Part shown: in pieces, positions 1 through 5,662 of the stretch | How positions within the stretch are numbered: position 1 is the stretch's first letter | Layout: every line of letters begins with the position of its first letter | Source: Candidatus Heimdallarchaeota archaeon | GTDB taxonomy: Archaea > Asgardarchaeota > Heimdallarchaeia > JABLTI01 | Direction: 5' to 3' | Length of the DNA stretch: 8,986 nt | NCBI GenBank assembly: GCA_030602675.1 | Contig: JAUVZH010000081.1 | Location: 1 to 8,986 of the forward strand | The notes under the pieces: model-generated | Told to the model about the DNA's origin: nothing | Seen by the model: the letters and a program-made list of their open reading frames with translations, nothing else | Database searches by the model: none | Made by a program: the position numbers and the translations under genes

Positions 1-4
1 TAAA

Positions 5-33
5 AGAATAGCATTAGCTATTCTCTTTTTTTT
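5..33 (+). terminator. Hairpin plus T-tract terminator of an upstream gene
   Basis: A perfect 8-bp stem (AGAATAGC at 5-12 pairing with GCTATTCT at 17-24) closes a 4-base loop and is followed one base later by eight T residues (26-33). This has the shape of an intrinsic terminator for a plus-strand gene that ends before the window. Archaeal termination depends mainly on the T-tract, so the role of the stem is inferred. Confidence 0.6.
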
Positions 34-55
34 AATTCTCATAGTTTAGGACAAT

Positions 56-67
56 TAATATATATAA
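56..67 (+). promoter_or_regulatory. TATA-box-like element upstream of lysS
   Basis: The alternating A/T run TAATATATATAA lies 54 bases before the lysS start codon. Archaeal TATA boxes sit about 25 bases before the transcription start, which would put the start near 85-92 and leave a leader of about 30 bases with room for the ribosome binding site at 109-114. It lies just after the upstream terminator. The composition is AT-rich, so chance matches are possible. Confidence 0.45.
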
Positions 68-108
68 CAAGTTTTTGGTTTTTAATGTAAGAAGCATTAA
101 TTTGTACT

Positions 109-114
109 AGGGGT
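109..114 (+). promoter_or_regulatory. Ribosome binding site fixing the TTG start of lysS
   Basis: The purine-rich AGGGGT ends 7 bases before the TTG at 122. It supports TTG as the true initiation codon. No ATG or GTG in this frame precedes the HIGH-type active-site motif, and an in-frame stop (TAA, 98-100) blocks an upstream extension. Confidence 0.6.
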
Positions 115-121
115 AATAAAA

Positions 122-1747
122 TTGACTCAAGAATTTGACCTAGGTGAAGTTACTGATGATGTTATTGGTCGTGGAACATGGATCGATAAAATAGCTCTCA
201 GTGTTTTAGAACGAAAAGATAATCTCAAAGGTGATCATCCAGCTGTCATTAGAACTGAAAGTGGTTTAGGTGCATCTGGCTTTCCACATATTGGTTCATT
301 TGCTGACGCTTCAAGAGCTTATGGGTTCAAATTAGCTATTGAGGATTTGGGCAGAGAATCAGAATATATTGCTTTCGCAGATGATATGGATGGTCTAAGA
401 AAGGTACCTGCAGGTACTCCTCCTGAATTGAAAGAACATTTAGGAAAACCTGTAAGTACTATTCCTGATCCTTGGGGTTGCCATAAAAGCTATGGAGAAC
501 ATATGTCCTCTCTACTTATAGAATCACTAGAAATAGTAGGTATAGAGTTTACACCTCAATCAGCATACAAGCTATATACAACTGGAAAAATGGCTCCACA
601 AGTAAAGAAATTATTATCCAAAGCTAAACTTGCTGGTGAGATTATTAAAGAAACTACAGGTCAAGAGAAGTATATTGATGTTTTACCTTATCATGCAATA
701 TGTGAGAAATGTGGAAAAATATACACTACTCAAGCTATCAGTTTCGACGCTAAGAAAGGATTAGTTGAATATCTCTGTGAAGGTGACGAAATTAGAGGTA
801 AAAAGCTTGAAGGTTGTAACCATCGTGGTTGGTCTGATATATCAAAAGGAGAAGGCAAATTAACTTGGAAAGTCGAATTTGCTGCTAGATGGGATTTACA
901 ACAAATAGATTTTGAAGCCTTTGGTAAAGATATTTTTGAATCTGTTACTTGCAATGATAAAATTTGTAAGAAAATTTACGATTACGAACCGCCAGGACAT
1001 GCTCGATATGAGATGTTCTTAGATAAAGGTGGGTCAAAAATATCTAAATCAGCTGGAAATGTTTTCACACCACAAACTTGGCTTAAATATGGTTCAATAC
1101 AATCACTTGCTCTTCTTACCTACAAACGAATGACCGGTAGTAGATCATTAGCAATAGATGATATACCAGTATACATGAAAGAAATTGATTATCTTGAGGA
1201 TGTATACTTCAATCGTATTAAAGAAAGCAATCCAGCTCGAAAACGAAAATTGGTTGGATTGTTTGAATATTGCTGGCATCTGAAACCACCCGAAAATCGA
1301 ACATTACATGTGCCCTACAATCTACTTGTAAATCTCATAGCAGTTGCTCCAGAAAAATCTCGAGAGGAATTCTTAGAAACAAGACTAATTGAATATGGAT
1401 ACTTGCGAGATGGTGCAAAGCTAAGTGATATTAAAGACAGATGTGACTATGCTACAAACTGGGTTAATGATTTTAAAAGTGTTGAAGATATTACTCTAAA
1501 ACTTTCAGATGAACAAAAAGTTGCAATTAAAGCTCTCATAACATCACTAAAGGGTTTAGATGAAGTTGATGCAATACAAAGTGCTATTTTCGAGACTGCG
1601 AGAAATAATAATTTAAAACCAAGAGATTTCTTCAAACTTTTGTATCAAATGTTATTAAACACAGATCGTGGTCCGAAATTGGGTCCTTACATTCATACAA
1701 TTGGTACTGAGAATGTTTCAAAAATTCTTAAAAAGAACCTCAAATAG
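122..1747 (+). CDS. lysS: Class I lysyl-tRNA synthetase (LysRS-I)
   Basis: This cytoplasmic enzyme attaches lysine to tRNA-Lys using ATP. The 541-residue length is normal for full-length class I LysRS. The Rossmann catalytic domain carries the HIGH-type motif as PHIG (residues 55-58) and the KMSKS loop as KISKS (306-310). Between them are Cys194, Cys197, Cys219 and Cys232 (or nearby His234), arranged like a zinc-binding insertion. The remaining C-terminal part, from about 370, should be the helical anticodon-binding region. The start is TTG, preceded by AGGGGT 7 bases upstream; the first in-frame ATG (residue 86) comes after the HIGH motif and cannot be the start. The gene has its own promoter and terminator and appears monocistronic. 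The segment before and including KISKSAGN reminds me of the class I LysRS subgroup shared with some bacteria (such as Alphaproteobacteria) more than of methanogen enzymes. That is from memory and needs a tree. Confidence 0.95.
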   Translation: MTQEFDLGEVTDDVIGRGTWIDKIALSVLERKDNLKGDHPAVIRTESGLGASGFPHIGSFADASRAYGFKLAIEDLGRESEYIAFADDMDGLRKVPAGTPPELKEHLGKPVSTIPDPWGCHKSYGEHMSSLLIESLEIVGIEFTPQSAYKLYTTGKMAPQVKKLLSKAKLAGEIIKETTGQEKYIDVLPYHAICEKCGKIYTTQAISFDAKKGLVEYLCEGDEIRGKKLEGCNHRGWSDISKGEGKLTWKVEFAARWDLQQIDFEAFGKDIFESVTCNDKICKKIYDYEPPGHARYEMFLDKGGSKISKSAGNVFTPQTWLKYGSIQSLALLTYKRMTGSRSLAIDDIPVYMKEIDYLEDVYFNRIKESNPARKRKLVGLFEYCWHLKPPENRTLHVPYNLLVNLIAVAPEKSREEFLETRLIEYGYLRDGAKLSDIKDRCDYATNWVNDFKSVEDITLKLSDEQKVAIKALITSLKGLDEVDAIQSAIFETARNNNLKPRDFFKLLYQMLLNTDRGPKLGPYIHTIGTENVSKILKKNLK

Positions 1748-1760
1748 AACCCAGCACAAT

Positions 1761-1800
1761 TCATTGTTCTTTCAATGAACAATGATTCTTTTCTTTTATT
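1761..1800 (+). terminator. lysS terminator: hairpin and T-rich tail
   Basis: TCATTGTTC (1761-1769) pairs perfectly with GAACAATGA (1777-1785) around a 7-base loop. A pyrimidine-rich run (TTCTTTTCTTTTATT) follows at once, with more T-tracts up to about 1830. It begins 13 bases after the lysS stop. The run is T-rich only on the plus strand, so it should not serve the convergent taw1 gene. Confidence 0.6.
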
Positions 1801-1890
1801 ACAAATATTTTTTACCCTTTTTACTTATTAAATCTTGATTGCTAGAAGATGTTGACAGATGACCACAGCGAAGAAAGGAGTAATATAAAC

Positions 1891-2877
1891 TTAAAGATTG
1901 TCAATTTTTAAGGGATGTTTATTGTTAGATAAAATAATAACCTTGCTTTCTTCCATTTCAAATACCTGTTTATACTCAGGCAATTCTTCTTTAATTTGAT
2001 TTGTAAATGATTGTATATCCTCAATGTATGGCATATTAGCACGAGTAACTCGGTATTGAGAGAATCCAACTGGAACAAATCCCTTGACTTCTATAAACGA
2101 AGGATTTGCTTTCTTAATTAATGGAACATACTCCTTTGGTTTAATCATGTTTATTTTCTTAGCCATAGTTAGTCGAGTAACAGTTCGTCCAGTCATTTTC
2201 GCCATTAGCTCTAAACTTCTATTGATCTCCTCCCAACCATTTTTTATTAATGGTTTACAGGTTTTGATGTAATCATCTTTACTTGGTGCTGGAATTGTAA
2301 TATACAATTGAGTTGGGAAAACGCCTGCTTTAAACATCTTTTCAAATGCTTTAGGAATCGTTCCATTTGATACAAGAAAAGTTGTTAATCCCTTTTCATG
2401 CAATAATGATAATAATTCAACCATAAATGGATAAAGTGTTGGTTCACCTGCTAAACTCAAAGCTACATGTTTAGGTTTAGATGCATTACTAAATTTCTCT
2501 TGTGAAACAATTGGTTTATAACCAGAAATACATCTTTTCCATCCCCAAATTAACCCTTGGTATACTTCTTCAGGTGTGTCAAAATCTGAATCTTTGACTT
2601 TCCAAAAAGGTTTTTTTCCTATGTCCTTTTCTTGTAATCTCCAACAAAAAAGACATTGGTGATTGCAAAGTAATGTTGGGGTGGCTTGTATACATCTATG
2701 GCTTTGTATTCCATAAGCTGATTTATAGCAAAATCTATCCTCTTTCAAATAGTTGTGTGTCCACAAGCATTTCTTTACAGCTATTTGTTTCCCATATAAT
2801 TGATATCCTTGCTTTGCTAATCGTTCTTTTATTTCTGGATAAATAACAGATGAGGAAGCAGATTTCTCTAGTGACAT
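1891..2877 (-). CDS. taw1: tRNA 4-demethylwyosine synthase (radical SAM, Taw1/TYW1)
   Basis: Taw1 is a cytoplasmic radical-SAM enzyme that condenses pyruvate carbons onto m1G37 of tRNA-Phe to give the tricyclic base imG-14. Numbering from the ATG at 2877 (328 residues), the radical-SAM cluster motif is Cys71-x3-Cys75-x2-Cys78, followed by Trp79. Three further cysteines upstream (37, 50, 62) match the second iron-sulfur cluster of this family, and AGEPTLYP at 143-150 is the SAM-binding GGE-type motif. There is no flavodoxin domain, as expected for an archaeal single-domain form. A longer reading from TTG at 2931 (346 residues) is open but would overlap endA by 26 bases and has no clear ribosome binding site. 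The ATG start leaves a 28-base gap after endA, so I prefer it, though its own ribosome site is weak. Probably co-transcribed with endA. Its substrate is made by Trm5, encoded at the other end of the window. Confidence 0.92.
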   Translation of the reverse strand: MSLEKSASSSVIYPEIKERLAKQGYQLYGKQIAVKKCLWTHNYLKEDRFCYKSAYGIQSHRCIQATPTLLCNHQCLFCWRLQEKDIGKKPFWKVKDSDFDTPEEVYQGLIWGWKRCISGYKPIVSQEKFSNASKPKHVALSLAGEPTLYPFMVELLSLLHEKGLTTFLVSNGTIPKAFEKMFKAGVFPTQLYITIPAPSKDDYIKTCKPLIKNGWEEINRSLELMAKMTGRTVTRLTMAKKINMIKPKEYVPLIKKANPSFIEVKGFVPVGFSQYRVTRANMPYIEDIQSFTNQIKEELPEYKQVFEMEESKVIILSNNKHPLKIDNL

Positions 2878-2905
2878 ATGCTTTCGTCTCGATTGTATAA
2901 TTTTC

Positions 2906-3472
2906 TCATGGTTTATTCCAAACAAACCCAAAATATTTTACTTTGTTTGAAGATAGAATTGTCGCAATAACGAATTTTTTTCTTACTGAAGTTGCTAATC
3001 TTCCTGCTCGTACTAACTCAATTGTTGATAATTCACTTCCTCTAGGTAATGCTGTAATCACGTATGGTGAATGATCTAATCCTGGTCCTTGTTGATAAAC
3101 TGCGAAATCAGCTCCAAATTTCAAACCAGGTCTAGGTACAAGTCCACGATTTCTAATGTCTTTGTAAATTAGCATTTTCTCGTCAAATAAAGGAATGACT
3201 TTTTGTCCCTTTTTAATTAAATTTCTAATAGAGATTTCATCTTTTGTTTTTTTCTGTAGTAATTTGATTCTACCTTTTTCTAATAAATAACAGGCTTCTA
3301 TTAGTGATAATTCAAGTGGACGTTCAAAACTTTCTCCTTTAGGTTTTCTAATACCTATAGGCTTTCCAAAAAATCCTGAATGATATAACTTTGATCCTTG
3401 TTCAAAATCCCAGACTATCACTCTATCTTTTACTAATTCAGCAATGATTTTCACTTTTTTACTGGGATTCAT
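2906..3472 (-). CDS. endA: tRNA-splicing endonuclease EndA, homotetramer type
   Basis: EndA cuts the bulge-helix-bulge at exon-intron junctions of pre-tRNA, releasing the intron with 2',3'-cyclic phosphate ends. From the ATG at 3472 the protein has 188 residues, the short single-catalytic-domain size of alpha4 enzymes. The catalytic triad is visible: Tyr126 (in FAVYQQ), His134 (in DHSPY) and Lys165 (in SVRKKF). The block GLKFGADF just before Tyr126 and SVRKKFVIA near the C-terminus are family signatures. A TTG at 3493 would add seven residues, but the ATG has a weak GTGAT ribosome site 4 bases away and better spacing from the TATA-like element at 3525-3535. First gene of a likely endA-taw1 unit. 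Because it is self-sufficient, no second EndA subunit gene is needed, though one could exist elsewhere. Confidence 0.93.
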   Translation of the reverse strand: MNPSKKVKIIAELVKDRVIVWDFEQGSKLYHSGFFGKPIGIRKPKGESFERPLELSLIEACYLLEKGRIKLLQKKTKDEISIRNLIKKGQKVIPLFDEKMLIYKDIRNRGLVPRPGLKFGADFAVYQQGPGLDHSPYVITALPRGSELSTIELVRAGRLATSVRKKFVIATILSSNKVKYFGFVWNKP

Positions 3473-3510
3473 TTGTATCACTTTATTTGGCAATTAGGAA
3501 TGTTTAAACT

Positions 3511-3523
3511 ACACTATTAGTGT
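3511..3523. promoter_or_regulatory. Perfect 6-bp inverted repeat at the endA promoter (candidate operator)
   Basis: ACACTA, one spacer base, then TAGTGT forms a perfect palindrome. It lies between the endA TATA-like element (3525-3535) and the start codon, close to the predicted transcription start. A dimeric regulator bound there could block initiation. The site is short, so chance is possible. Confidence 0.3.
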
Positions 3524-3524
3524 G

Positions 3525-3535
3525 ATTAATATAAA
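3525..3535 (-). promoter_or_regulatory. TATA-box-like element of the endA-taw1 unit
   Basis: Read on the minus strand this is TTTATATTAAT, close to the archaeal TATA consensus. Transcription would begin near 3505, giving a leader of about 33 bases to the ATG at 3472, or about 12 to the TTG at 3493. This spacing is one reason for preferring the ATG. Confidence 0.5.
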
Positions 3536-3556
3536 CAAGTTAAAAATCATTCCTCA

Positions 3557-3570
3557 ATAATAATAAAAAA
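3557..3570 (-). terminator. T-rich terminator of the DUF47 gene
   Basis: On the minus strand, about 30 bases after the stop of the DUF47 gene, comes TTTTTT followed by TATTATTATT. Archaeal RNA polymerase terminates on such oligo-T runs without a hairpin. A shorter TTTT lies nearer the stop. The run sits between the DUF47 stop and the endA promoter, where a terminator would be expected. Confidence 0.4.
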
Positions 3571-3599
3571 TGTGTGTGAAAAGTAAAGGAAATTACTTC

Positions 3600-4307
3600 T
3601 CATCGTGACATTGCATAAACACGTATGTGTGAAGCAACATCTCTTGCAGAATCAACCATATCTTCAATTCGATCAATTGATTCTCTGACTAAAACTGTAA
3701 CACCTTTTGGTGCATCGAGCTTGGCAATTTCAATAATTAATGCTCGATAGTTAACATCTGCTTTATTTTCCATGCTTTCAATTGATTCTGAGATTTCTAT
3801 TACTTTATCCAATTTTTGATATAACGCTCTAACTAAATCGATTAGTGATCTAGAAACAATTAGTGTTTTTTCTACTAATCCTTGTAAATTCTTTACCAGG
3901 GTTTTTGGAGGTGTCCAATCCTTATCCAATTGTTCTAGAAAATAAGCCGCGCCTTGTCCCAAATCGATAATTTGATCCATGCATCTAACAATTCTCATAA
4001 GATCTTGTCTAAATAATAGAGCAGGTCCAGCATCAGAAATTTCTTTCATAGCACTGTTTTTCAAAATATTTGCTTTTCCTTCCAATACATCGAGTTCTTT
4101 TATTTCTTTGTTGAAGATTTCTCTTCCAGGTGATTTCCAACAATCTACGATTTTTGATAATGTCTCAGATCCGCTTAAAACTAAACGTGAATGATCCAAA
4201 ATAATTTCTAAGACTTTTTTATCTACATTGTTACCATTCGTTGAATGAAAAACCATTGTTCTGCTTCCTGTATTGTTAGTTAATTTCTTTTCTAAAGAAA
4301 CACCCAT
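3600..4307 (-). CDS. PhoU-like protein of the DUF47 family
   Basis: The 235-residue protein is almost wholly helical after residue 28, with no signal peptide or membrane segment. It shows the DUF47/PhoU-divergent pattern in two half-repeats. The first has LLFRQDLMRI (97-106) and a Met-Asp helix (110-121). The second has ENKAD (180-184), then the closing helix ESIDRIEDMVDSARDVAS (209-226). ENKAD matches the metal-binding E-x3-D motif of PhoU proteins; its first-half counterpart is EGKAN (76-80), where Asp is replaced by Asn. Family members are often encoded beside PiT phosphate permeases and thought to regulate them, but no transporter gene lies in this window, so the partner is unknown. The start ATG has no strong ribosome site; ATG at 4256 (residue 18) is an alternative and would remove a poorly conserved-looking head. 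A T-rich terminator follows the gene. Confidence 0.8.
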   Translation of the reverse strand: MGVSLEKKLTNNTGSRTMVFHSTNGNNVDKKVLEIILDHSRLVLSGSETLSKIVDCWKSPGREIFNKEIKELDVLEGKANILKNSAMKEISDAGPALLFRQDLMRIVRCMDQIIDLGQGAAYFLEQLDKDWTPPKTLVKNLQGLVEKTLIVSRSLIDLVRALYQKLDKVIEISESIESMENKADVNYRALIIEIAKLDAPKGVTVLVRESIDRIEDMVDSARDVASHIRVYAMSR

Positions 4308-4370
4308 TGCTTGGACTTTTTAACCTTTTAGATAGTGCTTGCTTATTGTTTGTCTTTCGCAGATTTTAAC

Positions 4371-4386
4371 AAATTAAATAATTTAT
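4371..4386 (-). promoter_or_regulatory. Possible TATA element for the DUF47 gene
   Basis: Minus-strand TAAATTATTTAATTTG lies about 65 to 80 bases before the ATG at 4307. It would place the transcription start near 4352 with a leader of about 45 bases. It is one of several AT-rich candidates in this divergent intergenic region. Confidence 0.3.
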
Positions 4387-4398
4387 TAAGCAATAATA

Positions 4399-4410
4399 AG
4401 TATAAAAAAG
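4399..4410 (+). promoter_or_regulatory. Possible TATA element for the 4475-6546 gene pair
   Basis: AGTATAAAAAAG lies 64 to 76 bases before the ATG at 4475, predicting transcription from about 4430. It is about 12 bases from the candidate promoter of the divergent DUF47 gene, so the two could compete for or share regulators. Confidence 0.35.
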
Positions 4411-4474
4411 ACTGAAAGAGTACTAAAATAAAAAAAGCTGTTAGAATCCAAATTATGAATCAAGAAGTGGTAAA

Positions 4475-5662
4475 ATGATTAGCAGTACATTCGATGACAT
4501 TGCAGAAGTTGCTTCCAAGAAATATGATCAGAATGCAAGAAAAGCATTAGAAAAGCAGCTAACTTTCTTTACAAAAGATAATTCTGCAGATGATATTAAA
4601 CAATTAGGTTTACCACAAGTCCTTATGTTCTTCTCATCTTCTATTGCTAAAAGCAATGGCAATGAGATCATCTTGGAATCAGATGTTGAGGAAGCTTTTG
4701 CTTTGTTAAGATATGTCCTCACTAGTGATTTTGTTGCTGATTTCATTACTAAAAATTCAATTAGCTTAGGCTTGCCACAAACTGAGAAAAAAGTATGTAG
4801 ATTGGCTGATTTACTTAGAATAAAAGGAGACATGAAATCAAAGAATAATTTGGATGGAAAAGTTAGTCGATTAATTTCCTTTTTAGAAGAACAAAAATTA
4901 CATCGAAAACATATTAAGAGATTGGAAATTGAATTAAAAGCAGCTATTCTGCTTTTCTCTCGTTTGATTTCTATTGGTCGACAATCCCAATATAAAATCA
5001 GTTCTTCTGATATTGATGTTAGTTATGATATTGTTAGATTTCTCATGTTCAAGTTAGAACCTATAGATATCAAAATTATGAAAGAATTATATCAAGTTGA
5101 TAATGAGAAAATATGGCGACGAATACCAAAGATTGTTTTCGATCAGACTGCTCATGATCATTTAAGCGGGACAGCATACGCAGAATGGGAAAATCAGTTA
5201 CCTGAAAATTTTGAAACTCTCAAGAAACACATTAATTGCAGTTCTAGGCCTTTTGTTGCAGCAATTTTTGGATACAGTGAAATCTATGCTGCAAAAAAAG
5301 AATTTTCTAGAGTTGGAACAGATGAACTTAGCTATGTTCTAGAGGATTTCGAGAAATTAATATTTGGAAATCTTAATCCTATGATTATTGAAGATAAAGG
5401 TGTTAAGATTTCATTTACTGAATTAAGCTTAGATTTACTATCACATATTTCAAAATGGCTTACAACAATAATTATCAACAAATTTGGCAAAGATGAATTT
5501 GTTTTTAATTTCTCAACTACCGTTCCAAGACAAATATCTTTGTTGTTATTTATGGCGATGGTAGAACGTATTAAAACAAACGATGAAAAAATCAACAAAA
5601 ACCATATTTACAAAGCCATTATAAAATGGACGAATCAATTAAAAGTTTTAGCTGTACTTTAA
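4475..5662 (+). CDS. Unrecognised helical protein with four internal lid-like repeats
   Basis: I do not recognise this 395-residue protein. It has no signal peptide, convincing membrane segment, Walker motif or metal-binding cysteine cluster, and is rich in Lys, Leu, Ile and Ser. By eye there are four copies of one module: an amphipathic helix of about 15 residues, a short polar turn, a hydrophobic-x3-(D/E/H)-hydrophobic step, then a second helix. The step lies at I66-V71, I175-I180, V280-L285 and I373-I378, giving periods of 109, 105 and 93 residues. Copy 1 (about 47-84) and copy 4 (about 350-390, beginning TVPRQISLL) resemble the AAA+ lid of MCM helicases, whose consensus starts TxRQLExL. 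A histone-fold half is an alternative reading. A weak GTGGT ribosome site lies 3 bases before the ATG. The gene's last 37 bases overlap the start of the TraB-family gene, implying translational coupling. Role unknown; a protein- or nucleic-acid-binding scaffold is only a guess. Confidence 0.85.
   Translation: MISSTFDDIAEVASKKYDQNARKALEKQLTFFTKDNSADDIKQLGLPQVLMFFSSSIAKSNGNEIILESDVEEAFALLRYVLTSDFVADFITKNSISLGLPQTEKKVCRLADLLRIKGDMKSKNNLDGKVSRLISFLEEQKLHRKHIKRLEIELKAAILLFSRLISIGRQSQYKISSSDIDVSYDIVRFLMFKLEPIDIKIMKELYQVDNEKIWRRIPKIVFDQTAHDHLSGTAYAEWENQLPENFETLKKHINCSSRPFVAAIFGYSEIYAAKKEFSRVGTDELSYVLEDFEKLIFGNLNPMIIEDKGVKISFTELSLDLLSHISKWLTTIIINKFGKDEFVFNFSTTVPRQISLLLFMAMVERIKTNDEKINKNHIYKAIIKWTNQLKVLAVL

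Noticed and set aside
730..954. Antisense reading frames inside lysS and similar ones inside taw1, the DUF47 gene, the repeat protein, the CinA-like gene and trm5
   Set aside because: Each lies opposite a confidently identified gene, lacks recognisable domains and ribosome sites, and has the composition expected of a shadow frame.
1830..1890. The more structured-looking intergenic stretch between lysS and taw1 was examined as a possible tRNA or C/D-box guide RNA
   Set aside because: No cloverleaf pairing is present, and no matching C-box (RTGATGA) and D-box (CTGA) pair can be placed on either strand.
1875..2010. AGGAG followed by a plus-strand frame from a TTG near 1898
   Set aside because: The spacing is too long for a ribosome site, and the frame is a short shadow antisense to the clear taw1 coding sequence.
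3496..3554. Imperfect inverted repeat AGGAATG...TTTA (3496-3506) against TAAAAATCATTCCT (3541-3554) flanking the endA promoter
   Set aside because: The arms differ in length, are AT-rich and are separated by about 34 bases; no function is needed to explain it and it could arise by chance.
4455..4478. A seven-codon reading frame (MNQEVVK) whose TGA overlaps the ATG at 4475 as ATGA, possibly a coupled leader peptide
   Set aside because: Such short frames are common by chance in AT-rich sequence, it has no ribosome site of its own, and the peptide shows no attenuation-type codon run.
4475..5662. The repeat protein as a degenerate MCM or other AAA+ ATPase
   Set aside because: No Walker A, Walker B or arginine-finger region is visible; only lid-like modules are suggested, so an ATPase call is not supported.
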